Below, piece after piece: positions 39,001 to 51,000 of a stretch of DNA of 64,000 bases. Origin of the DNA: Manihot esculenta (lineage: Eukaryota; Streptophyta; Magnoliopsida; Malpighiales; Euphorbiaceae); assembly GCF_001659605.2 (NCBI RefSeq), contig NC_035165.2, forward strand, positions 12,954,445-13,018,444. The letters are read 5' to 3'. Each line of letters starts with the position of its first letter. The stretch's first letter is position 1. A program made the translations under genes and the position numbers. The notes beneath the pieces were generated by a model. The model saw only the letters and a list, made by a program, of their open reading frames with translations. It did not search any database and was not told where the DNA came from.

Positions 39001-42000
39001 CGGAAGGTAACATCCATACTGACTAAGTATTTCCTAGAGGGAGGATGATAATACTTATATCCCTTCTGTGTTGGAGAATACCTAACAAACACACATTTAA
39101 GAGCCTTGGGATCCAATTTCCTTGCCGTCTTAGTATGGACAAAGCAAACACACCCAAATACTTTTGGTGGAACAACGTATGAATTCTTCCCTTGTAGAAC
39201 TGCCAAAGGACTCATAAAGTCAAGGGTCTTGAGAGGCATTCTATTGATAAGATAAGCAGATGCAAGGATTGCATCTCCCCAATATGCTTTTGGTAGATTC
39301 ATGGTGAACATAAGAGATCGAGCTACCTCCAATAGATGCCTATTTTTCCTCTCAGCAACGCCATGTTGAGCACTAGTATAAGGACAACTAGTCTGGTGTA
39401 CTATCCCATTACTCTCCAAATAAGCAGAAAAGCTACTATCCATGTATTCTCTTCCATTGTCGGTTCTCAAAATTTTCACCTTAGTATCAAATTGAGTACA
39501 AACCATCTTATGAAAAGATTGAAAACAAGAAAAGACATCACTTTTAGCTTTAATCAAATAAACCCAAGTCATTCGAGTGCAACAATCAATAAAGGTGACA
39601 ACCAGATAAGGAGACAGTTTGAGTAGGCCTCCAAACATTAGAATGAATAGTCGCAAAAGGAGTTTGACTTTTATTATGACTCAAAGGATAGGATGTTCTA
39701 GTGTGTTTAGCATACTCACAAGCATCACAAAATAGAGAATCAAACTGAGTTCTAGCAAACAAATTAGGATAAAGTTTTTCTAAGGCAAAAAATGATAGAT
39801 GCCCTAACCGTCTATGCCACTGATTGACATCCTTATTTTCTCCAAAACAAGCTTGAGATATCGAAGAACCTAGATCACCCTCCAACATATATAAGCCATC
39901 ATGCAGCCTACCATTGCCAATCCTCTTTCCTGTGCGAAGATCCTGAATAACACAATGATCAGGAAAGAATTCAATTTTACAATTAAGGGCATTGGTAAGA
40001 GCACTGACAGATAAAAGGTTGACAGGAAAGTGGGGAACATGAAGGACAAATGATAATTTAATATTGGATGTGCAAATAACAGAACCTGTTCCGGATATGG
40101 GAGTAAAAGAGCCATCAGCAATTCTGACACCATCTTTGGTTAGAGAAAGAAAATAATTGAGAAAGCCTTTAGAAGAGCCTGTCATGTGTCTATTCGTACC
40201 AGAATCGATAATCCATGGACCATTATTAAGAGAGGAAGCATCACCTGACTTTACAAAGTTAGATGTGGCATCGGAGGACGAGTAATCGGAGTTACAAATC
40301 GAGACCCTTTTACTTTCTGCCATAATAAAGATTTATGAACCGTGAAAGAATAGGAGGTACCTAAGGTTGTACACACAAGAGAGCCCAATCGATTCACCAA
40401 AAGACCGGGTAGCAGCACGGGAAGGCCGAAAAGATGGTCAGAATCATCGCTGAAGTGATTGGAGCCTCGAAGCAGTGTCAGGTGATTGGTCACGCGCTGG
40501 GAAGGGGAGGTGCGTGAGCCTCACGTGCGGGCTTTTTCGGCGTCGGAGCTGGGAGATCGACCGGCGACAATCCTGGTGCCGACGGTGAGAGGAGGCAAGG
40601 CTCCTAGATGGGTTAGTACCAAAAAAGGTAGATTTAGGGTTTTGAAACCCTAAAGAGGAAAAAATTGAATTTGAACCCTAAAATCAGGAAAAAGCTCTGA
40701 TACCATGAAGAATTTTGGGAAAATTTTGAATATTCTTGTATTTCACTTTTAATCTTTACAATTGGTTTATATGACTATTTATACACAAATAATTATATCT
40801 AAACAGGAAGCAAATAATCAAATAATAATTACAGAGATAATTAAGGATCCTAATCAAATCAAATCATATCCCTAGAATCAGTTAGGATCAGCAAATAAGT
40901 CAACAGCTACTATCCTAATTAAACATCGGGCTTGATATGCATATGAATGATTCTTAGTTCCACTAGTAATTGTTTCTTTCTTGATGAATTTACATGATTT
41001 TCTTATTTTTCATAGTGTATTGCATTTCTTCAATTTCCTTTGCTATGGTGCAGTGACAATGGGGATTCAAATAGTATTCTTGAGAATTCTTTGAGTGCGA
41101 AAGAGAAGATTATATCTGAACTGAATATGGAACTCCACAATATTGAAACTGCCTTGACAAATGAGCGAGAACAGCACATAAATGAGATCAAAAAGTTGAA
41201 CATGGTACTCAATGAGAAGGTATGGTAATTGGTTCTATGTTGTTATTCTGTTGTTTTATTATATTTTATGTGTGTGTGCTTGTGCTGCATGCGTGTTTGT
41301 GTATATTCACATTGAATTCTGTTTTCGTCAGTTGATGGCACTTAAATCATGAGGCATGCCATATAGTGGTACTATAAAATGCTTCATTATTGTTGTGTAG
41401 CGACCAGTTTCTAGCTTTTGTGCTGTTCATCGCTATCAATGCTTTGGTCAAATGTAGGGATAAAAATATGTACTACTACAAGTTTCTTTCTTTGCATCTT
41501 AACGGTTACTCTAAGGTCTAGCTTTACTCAATTTATTTAGATACAAAAGACAGTTGCAATGTCTATTCTGCTGAATTTGAAGAAGACTCTGTGAACTGTG
41601 ACTGTATATGAGTGAGGTTATTGGAAAATGAACAGGAAAAAATATCTTTGCATTCCTTGGTTATTTGTGAACTTTTATGTGTGACCATATTTGCAAACTT
41701 TGATGTGTGACCATCTTTGCATATTCTTTTTCTTTTCATTGTTAAACACTTGTGTCCTCTTTTTTGTGCATCCAGGAACTTGCTCTTGAGGAGATGAAGA
41801 AAGAGCTTCATGCAAGGCCAACTGCAAAATTAGTTGATGATTTGCGTAAAAAAGTAAAAATTCTGCAGGTAAATCATTCTTTTTTGGATCTTTAGTTGTT
41901 TTGAATTTTGTTCTAGCCTTGTGAATTATATTGCAATTTTATAGGACACAATCGAGATTCTTAAAGAAGCCAGTTGATATGTCGGTTGCTTATAATCCAA

Positions 42001-45000
42001 GTGTAAGGGTTATGAAAAACAAGTTTAATAGTTAAATGGCATTAGATGGGATGGTCTTTGATAAATGTAAGTTGACTCGGAGAGAAACTAAGAAAGCAGT
42101 TAGCAAGGCTTGTGAATTGTGATACATTTCTAGCCGATTTGTACTAGAAGTTGGGGATGCAAGAAGAGAAGGAGATAACAAGCTAGCATGGTCGAAGGTA
42201 AGTGGGATGGAGATGTAAATAAGGTCAAGTGCATTAATAATGATAATCAGCAAGCTTTGTCAAGAGATAGTGAGATCACATAGTGATGGAGATGTTACTT
42301 TGATTAGCTAGTCAAATGATATGATGAGGATGACTTTACATACGTTAATATCCCTTTGAAAGAAAAGAACCTTAACTACAATTGTAAAACTAGATTTTTC
42401 AAAGTTAAATAGGCTATGAAGTTAAACCAAAAGTTGAAGTTAAAAAGGCCATGAAGTAAAAATTAAACTGGTTCAACTCGGAATCGAAACTGGTCGAAAC
42501 TAGCTTGACCAAGACTGGACTTGAACTGGATGAGAACCAACTGCTTGATTTGATTGAACTAGAGTTGAACTTGAACTGAAGTGAGGGGGACCCTATGGTC
42601 CAGTTCTATTTAGACCCCCTAATCCTTAAACCAGAACCACCCAGACCAGCCCTAGTGACCCCTAGGCCCAGATCATTCAAATGACGATGAGCCTTTCTTC
42701 TATAGATTTCTTTTTATTTCTAATTATCTTTGTTTAGATTATGATTGTAACTCTTTTATTGGCTGGTAGTCTAGGTCAAATATTCAACATTATATTTTAT
42801 ATTTATTGTTATCATTATTATTATTATTTTTTTTGGGTGGGGGGGGGGTGTTTTCTTAGGATATATCTCATCCACTGTTATTCTCTTCTCAAAATTTACA
42901 TGCATTTCCAGCATTTTGTAATGTTTGTATATTTCCGGTAATGGTTTCACCATTACATGTAGGCTGTGGGCTACAATTCAATTGAGGCTGAAGATTGGGA
43001 AGTAGCCACTAGCGGGGAAGAGATGAGCAAAATGGAGTCTCTTCTTCTGGATAAGAATCGGAAAATGGAACATGAACTCACACAGTTGAAGGTACAAGGA
43101 AACTTTGCATTATATTGTTCTATTTTTTTTTGTCCTTTTTTTTTTGTAGATGTCTTTTTCTATTATCTATTTTTTCCCTCGCTACATTAGATTCCTGTTA
43201 AAGTCACTTGGAGGAAGTCAATATCATCTAAATTTATATTTATTCTAGTTTGTCAGTGGGATTTGAATGAATATACGTAAAACTGATCCCTGTTAATTTT
43301 GATATTTGACAACCCAAGCCTAAACCTCAACCAAGGTGCAAGAGGTTTATTTTGGGAATATTTAAAAGGCGTTAAGTTTGATGCTCATCTGATGCAATTA
43401 ATTCTCAAATATCTATTATAATTTTTATTTTTTTTTCCTTCAGGTTAAACTTTCTGAGGAAGTGTCTTTGCTGGAAACAGCTGAAAACAAGATAGCAGAG
43501 CTTACTGCAAAAGTTAATGAACAACAGAAGTTAATACAAAAGTTGGAAGATGATATATTGAAGGTTTGTATGAAGGGCTTGTAAATATTTTGATTTACCT
43601 TGTTAAAATAACTTCATCATTACACGTGCTATGTGTTAACCACTGTAACTCTCTGCAGGTTAATTGATACTTTTATCTAATTACTCAGTATTAGAATACA
43701 TTATCTAGTTCCTACTTCCCAATATCATTATCATTTTAGCCTAGGGACATAATATTGACTGGACTTGTAACATGCAAATTATAAGATCCCGCAGAAAGAT
43801 AATAGATAAATGATTATTTGGAAATCTCTCATTTGACACTTCATATGTGGTTTTGTCTATCCAGCTAATTTTTGGTAAATTTTACAACATTTGTGGAGTT
43901 CATTTAGTTGTGGTAAAGTGTGATTTTCCTGCCCATGTGAAATGTGAACACCCTCTTGCCAATAAACATCCAAATGAAGATGTAAAACTACTCTTTGGAA
44001 TCTTATTTCTATTTTATTTTTCCTCCTGATGCAGGGTTATAGTTCTAAAGATCAAAAAGGTGGTCTATTTGATGATTGGGATCTTTCAGAGGCTGGAGGT
44101 TCTGTGTCATCTGAGGTGCCTGTCTAATTCTTCCTACCCTGTAAATTTCCAATATACTTTATGATGAAAATTAACTGTTTGCAGTGAAGGATCATGAACA
44201 GTTCCTATTGCAATAATGAAAATTAGCAGTCTGCACTGCAGTCCATGATCATGTAAATGTCAATGGGATTAATTGGTGGAATATTACTGGCAGAATATCT
44301 CCTATTATTACCAGAATATTCTGACAGAATAGCTAGCATTTAAACCAACAATTTGTGGGATTATACAGCTTTAATTGTAATTATGTTATTATCTCCATAA
44401 TTAGGATAGCCCAGCTGTAGAATAGCATTTATAGTAATTTAGCTAATTTTTAAGGCTGAAAATCAACTTTGTATTACACTATTTATATCAGAATTCTCCA
44501 GCAGAAGAGAACACAATTTTTTACCTATATTTTTTCAGATTTTGACATGGTATCAGAGCTGGTTACGATCTTAGTCTAGCCCAACCAGAAATTCTTAGCC
44601 TCTTGTCTCCAATCTGTCCTCCTTTAGTCCAAGTTCCTGTTGTTTCTTGTCCCTTTTGCAATTTGTTCCTTTTCAGTCTTAATTCTTTGTGAATTTTTTT
44701 TTCCTCGTCTTTGTGTCTACTGAAAAGTATGATGTCTTCTTGGGTCGTCTTAAAGAACTATTCAGCATGGGCATTCCAGTTCCAGATTCTTGTCAAAAGG
44801 AAGGACCTTTGGGGTCATGTTGATGGTAGCAGTCCTGCTTTTGACAAAGAGACACAGAAGGACGAATATGCCAAGTGGGAAGTCAAAGATGCTCGAGTAT
44901 CGTAGGCTCGGTTGATCCCAATCTTGTCCTCAACCTTAGACCATTCAACACTGCTGCAAAGATGTGGAACTACCTGAAGAAAATCTATAGCCAGAACAAC

Positions 45001-48000
45001 ACTGCTTTAAGGTTTCAGCTTGAAAATGAAATCGCCATTTTTCAACAGGATAGTCACTCCATTTCTGACTTCTATTCTCATTTCATGAATCTTTGGGCTG
45101 AATACATTGACATTGTCTATGCAAATTTGTCATCTGACAGTCTTACTTCAGTGCAAACAGTTCATGAAGCTACTAAGTGAGATCAATTTCTTATGAAATT
45201 GAGGTCTGATTTTGAAGGTATTCGGTCCCAATCTCATGAATAGAGCTCCTACATCCTCCTTGGATGTGTGCGTCAATAAACTTCTTCGTGAGAACAGTGT
45301 CTTCTTACTCAAAGAGCCATGGACCAACAAAAATCCACCTCTCTTCCAGTTGCATATGTTGTCCAAGGCAAACCTAGAGGACGGGACATGAGTGCTGTTC
45401 AATGTTTTTGCTGCAAAGGTTTTGGTCATTTTGCTTCAAACTGTACTTTAAAACTGTACTTTAAAACTGTACTAAGAAGTTCTGCAATTACTGCAACAAA
45501 GATGGTCATATCATTATAGAATGGTTAATTCAACCACCGAAGAAAAATGCTACTGTCTTTACTGCTTTTGTTGGTTCTTCTGCTGCTCCTAGTTCTGTGG
45601 ATACAGAAACTGCACAACAAAATGCTCCTGCTCCCGTTCCTGTTCAAACTTTGGCCCCTGAAATTGTTCAACAAATGATAATTTCAGCATTCTCTGCCTT
45701 AGGACTCTCATGTAAACCTTTTCCTACCTCTTCCCCTTGGTATTTTGACTCCGGTGCATCCAATCATATGACCAACAATGCTGAAACTCTTACAAATGTC
45801 ACCAAATATTCTGGAAATCTCAAAATTCAGACTGCTGATGGAAACCATTTACCTATCACAACAATTGGTGATATTTCTTCCTCTTTAACTGATGTCTTTG
45901 TTTCACCTGGTCTCACTAGTAACCTTATTTCTGTTGGTTAGTTAGTTGACAATGATTGCCAAGTTGAATTCTCAAAATCTGGTTGTCTTGTGCACGATCA
46001 ACAATCAGGGACGATTATTGCGAAGGGGCCTAAAGTTGGACGTCTTTCCCCTCTTTCTTTCTCAAAGTTTCCATGTTCTTTCCTACCTCTTGTTTCTTGT
46101 CATTCTGCTACTGTTAATTTTGAAATATGGCATAAGCGTCTTGGACATCCAAACTCACATGTACTTCATGATTTGCTGAAATTTGATGTTCTTGGTAATA
46201 ACTAGTTCCCATCTCTTAGTGCTGTTCAATTTGATTGCAATTCTTGTAAACTCAGTAAAAGTAAAATTCTATCATTTCCAACTCATCAATTAAATCCAAC
46301 ACAGGTTTTTGATATGATTCATAGTGATTTGTGGGGGAGGACACCTGTCATATCTCATGCACATTACAAGTACTTTGTCATTTTTATTGACGACTATATT
46401 CGTTTCACATGGGTCTATTTTTTGTGCTCAAAAGATGAAGTATTTTCTGTTTTCAAATTTTTTCATGCCTATGTTCAGACCCAAGTTTCTTCGCAAATTA
46501 AAATTCTTCGATCTGACAATGGGAGGGAATACACATCTCATTTATTCCAAGACTTCTTGCAAACAAATGGCATTTTATCTCAAAGATTTTGTCCCTCTAC
46601 TCTCCAACAAATGGGGTAGTTGAAAGAAAAAATCGTCATTTTCTTAATGTTGTCCGTACCCTTATGTTGGAGTCTCTTGTGCCATCTCGGTTTTGGTGTG
46701 AAGCTCTCTCCACTGCTGTCCACCTTATCAACCGCCTGCCTTCTCCATCATTAAAAAATGAATCATCTTTTTCACGGTTATTTGGATACCCTCCCACTTA
46801 TTCTAATCTTCACACCTTTAGTTGTGTTTGTTATGTCCATCTTCCCCCGCAAGAATGCACCAAGCTCACAGCTCAATCTGTTAAATGTGTTTTCCTTAGT
46901 TATTCTGCCCACCAAAAGGGTTTGTGTGCTATGATCCTCATCTACATCGTATTAGAGTCTCTAGAAATGTGATCTTTCAAGAAAATACATATTTTTCTGC
47001 AACTAATCATGACACTCTCTCTTCACTCTTCATATCTTCTTTGCCTTTGTTTCCCACCTCTTCTGCAGGGCCAGCATCAACAAAACCTTCCTTGGTATAC
47101 CAAAGACGTCAGGCTGTCACTCCAAATCAACAACTAGCACCTTCTGGGCCCCTCCCGATCACTCTCTGGCTGCCGATCCAGTGCAAGATCCAGAACCGGC
47201 TCCTTTATGACACAGTTCTTGTGTTTGTAAATCACCAGAAAAGTATGGTTTTTCTTTCCCTTTATCCTTGACAGCAACTTTAGCTTCTATTCCTATTCCT
47301 TCTTCATATAAACAATCAATGGAGCATGTATGTTGGCAACAAGCTATTGAAACAGAACTCCTAGCATTAGAAGAAAATCAAATGTCGGATGTTGTTCCCA
47401 GTGTTATGAAAGGTGCACCAGGCGCCAGGCCTAGCGCCGGGGTGGCGCCAAGTGGGCGTTGTGCCTGAGGCGCAAGGCACGGGTGAGGTGCGCCTGTACC
47501 CTTCCAGGCGCCCTCTATAAAAGGGCTTCAAAATTTGCTCTAGACTTTAACAACAACTTCAATAGCCAGCAGCAGCCGCAGGAGAGAGAAGGAAAAAGAG
47601 GGAAAAAAAAGAAGAGGAAGAAAAAGGAAGAGAAAAAGAGGAAGGAGAGGAAGAAAAAATCAACGTTCAAGACTTCAATATACCTACATTTCATCTCTTC
47701 AGTTCATTCTTAATCAACGTTCAAGACTTCAATATACCTACATTTCATCTCTTCAGTTCATTCTTAACATATAATTTTTTTTTTGAGTTTATAATTATCC
47801 TTCCTTTCTTTATTCTTTCTCGTTTACTTCCTTCTCTTTCTCTTTACTCTTTCTCTCCCCATGATTGTCATACTTCCGGCATGCTGCTCTGCATTGCCAA
47901 CCAACCTTTTATTGTTGATTTTTTTTTTAACTTTATATTAATTTTCCGTTTATATTATTATTGTAGAAAGATAATATTTATTGTATATCACAATAGAGAT

Positions 48001-51000
48001 TACAACCTATTTATACATGAGAGACGGTAACTAAACAGGAAGGAAAATCAAGCCTATGATTATACAATCCCTAAGATTAAGCAACTGACCCATCTATCAA
48101 TATTTACTTCCTATATTAACATATTTACTTTCTATAACTTATAACACTCCCCCTCAAGTTGGATCATAAATGTTAATCATGCCCAACTTGTTACATATAT
48201 AATCAACTCGAGTCCCATTTAGAGCTTTAGTGAAAATATCTCCTAATTGTTCTCCAGTTCGGATATGTCTTGTTGATATTATCTTTTGTTGGACCTTTTC
48301 ACGAACAAAATGACAATTAATCTCGATGTGTTTAGTCCTCTCGTGAAATACTGGATTGGAGGCAATGTGGATAGCTGCTTGATTATCACACCACAACTTA
48401 GCAGACACCAAATTTGTGAACCCAACTTCTTCCAACAGTTGACGTACCCACAAGATTTCACAAACGGCTTGTGCCATAGCTCGATATTCAGATTCAGCAC
48501 TAGAACCAAAATTCCCTAATCGGAAGATCCATTCAATTTGTGTTCCGTGATTTTAGTCATCATAGGAATCACATTAGTTACGGTGGTGGTTTTAACTTCA
48601 GCCATAAGGACAACCAACTCAAAAACGATAGCAACAAACGAAACACAGAATCAGAAAACAGTACCCGGCGTGAACAGTACCAATGAACAGTACCACGTGA
48701 ATAGTACCGATGAACAGTACCACGTGAACAGTGCCGTGAACAGTACCAAATAAAACACCTCCACCCAACACCCGAACGGCAAACAAACCTCAAATCTGAC
48801 AAGGGGTCAGTGTGGTGACTCCAGCGTTGGTGAGATTCAAGTGTTACCCTTTATGGATAACCCAAATGAACGGAGCTCTAAGTCTCCAAAAAAATCTTAA
48901 AACTTTACGAGAGAGAAAAGAGAAAAAAAAATCTCTATGAGAAAGGCTCTGATACTATGTAGAAAGATAATATTTATTGTATATCACAATAGAGATTACA
49001 ACCTATTTATACATGAGAGACGGTAACTAAACAGGAAGGAAAATCAAGCCTATGATTATACAATCCCTAAGATTAAGCAACTGACCCATCTATCAATATT
49101 TACTTCCTATATTAACATATTTACTTTCTATAACTTATAACAATTATCATGTTAATTAATCAAGTAAATTGAGATTTGTGAATATAGTTAGCAAACAATA
49201 ATTTAGAGTTTATTGTGAATATGAATTGTGGATTGTGATAATGTGATTTGTGAATTGTGATTGTGAAAGTAGCAAACGAGTAAAAATTATATTGCATTTG
49301 ATATTTGGTATTTGATTTTATTGCATTTAGCTTTATGTTACTTGAATTTTAACGATTTTGCTTTTTAATTTTTTGCGCCTCGAGTTGCTTGGGCGCGTGC
49401 CTGCGCCTTGCACCTAGGCTCCAAACCCCCTTTGTGCCTTGGTGCGCCTTGAGCCTTTTACAATTATAGTTGTACCATATGCCCCATCAATTAAACCCTT
49501 GGCAATAAATTTGTATTCACTATAATCTCTGTTCAGATGGATCAATAGATCGTTACAAGGCTAGACCGATTGTTCTTGACAATAAGCAAGAATTTGGCCT
49601 TGATTATGTGGAGACCTTTGCTCCTGTTGCTAAGATGACTACCGCGCGCACTATTCTTGCTACTGCTGCATCTGAATCTTGGCCACTACATCATATGGAT
49701 GTCAAGAATGCATTCCTTCATGGTGACTCATGGAGGAAGTTTACATTAAACTTCCTGCAGGTATGCCTACATCATCACCTACTGATGTTTGCAAACTAAA
49801 GCGCTCTTTATATGGATTGAAACAGGCACCAAGAGTTTAGTTTGAAAAGTTTCGAACAACACTACTTGGATTTTCCTTCACCTAAAGTTAGTATGATCCA
49901 TCTCTTTTTCTACAAAGGACTTCTAAAGGAATTGTGATACTCCTTGTTTATGTGGACAACATTGTGGTGACTGGTTCTGATCAAGAGGCTCTCTCTACAA
50001 TCAAGAAATTATTGCATTCAACTTTCCACATGAAAGATCTTGGCCAACTCACTTCTTGGTGTTTGAAGTACATTATCAAGTTTGTCGCTCAACACAAGTA
50101 TATTCAGGATCTGATTCAGTTAGTTGGTCTCACCAATGCAACTATTGTTGACACCCCCATGGAAATTAATGTGAAATATAGACGAGATGAAGGTGCACTT
50201 CTAGAAGACCCCACTTTATACTGCAAGCTGGTTGGTAGTCTTATCTACCTAACCATCACAAGGCTTGACATCTCTTTCGTTGTCCACACAGTCAGCAAAT
50301 TCATGCAATCACCTCAGCATTTCCTTCTTTCAGCCGTACACCGCATTATTAGATATCTCCTTGGCACCTCCAACCGTGGCTTATTCTTCCGTGTTGGTTC
50401 CTCACCACAACTCCAAACATATAGTGATGTAGATTAGGCTGGATGTTCGGACACAAGGAAATCTACTACTGGCTGGTGTATGTTTCTAGGCAATGCTCCA
50501 ATCTCATAGAAATGCAAGAAACAAGACTTGCTCTTTAAGCCATCCACTAAAGCAGAATATCGCGCCATGTCTGCAGTATGCTCTGAGATTATTTGGTTGC
50601 ATGGTGTTCTTTCAGAACTTGGTTTCTCCCAAGCACAACCAACTCCACTACATGCTGACAATACAAGTATCATACAAATTGCAGCAAATCCTGTTTACCA
50701 TGATCGAACAAAGCATACAGAGGTTGATTGTCACTCCACCCAAAAAGCCTATGATCGTCGCATTATCACTCTCCACATATGTTCAAATCGCTGACGTCTT
50801 CACCAAAGCCTTGGCACGTCAGCACCATAATTTCCTAGTTAGCAAATTGATGCTTGTAGATTTACCAGCATCAATTTGAGGGGATGTCAATGGGATTAAT
50901 TGGTGGAATATTACTGTCAGAATATTTGCCATTATTAGCAGAACATTCTAACCGAATATCTAGCATTTAAACCAGCAAAATTTGTAGGATTGTACAGCTT

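Larger units (their letters stand above)
47957..49147 (-). mobile_element. Copia-4: 1,181-bp internally deleted Ty1/copia element with identical LTRs
   Basis: The element proper is 47962-49142 with perfect ATTAT duplications (47957-47961 and 49143-49147). Both LTRs are 185 bp (47962-48146 and 48958-49142) and I see no difference between them, so insertion was recent. On the minus strand the interior holds a primer-binding site with one mismatch (TAGTATCAGAGCC, 48945-48957), a leader with a repeated GAACAGTACC motif, the end of RNase H, and a polypurine tract (AACTTGAGGGGGAG) next to the 3' LTR. Gag, protease, integrase and reverse transcriptase are missing, so mobility would need proteins supplied in trans. 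It sits inside the element at 47409-49459. Confidence 0.95.
47409..49459 (+). mobile_element. Unclassified G+C-ended element nested in Copia-3
   Basis: It separates the integrase/RT linker of Copia-3 (left) from the rest of reverse transcriptase (right, restarting near 49536). The left end reads AAAGGTGCACCAGGCGCC and the right end GGTGCGCCTTGAGCCTTTT, roughly inverted ends of a sort seen in plant DNA transposons. Inside are a TATA-like CTATAAAAGG (47514-47523), a purine-rich tract encoding only Lys/Glu/Arg runs, a 54-bp duplication and the nested Copia-4. Without Copia-4 it would be about 865 bp, with no transposase. Exact ends and target duplication could not be fixed, so the class is open. 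Confidence 0.5.

Noticed and set aside
47459..47713. Lys/Glu/Arg-rich 84-codon frame
   Set aside because: It is translation of a purine-rich tract ending in a duplicated 54-mer, with no sign of a real protein.
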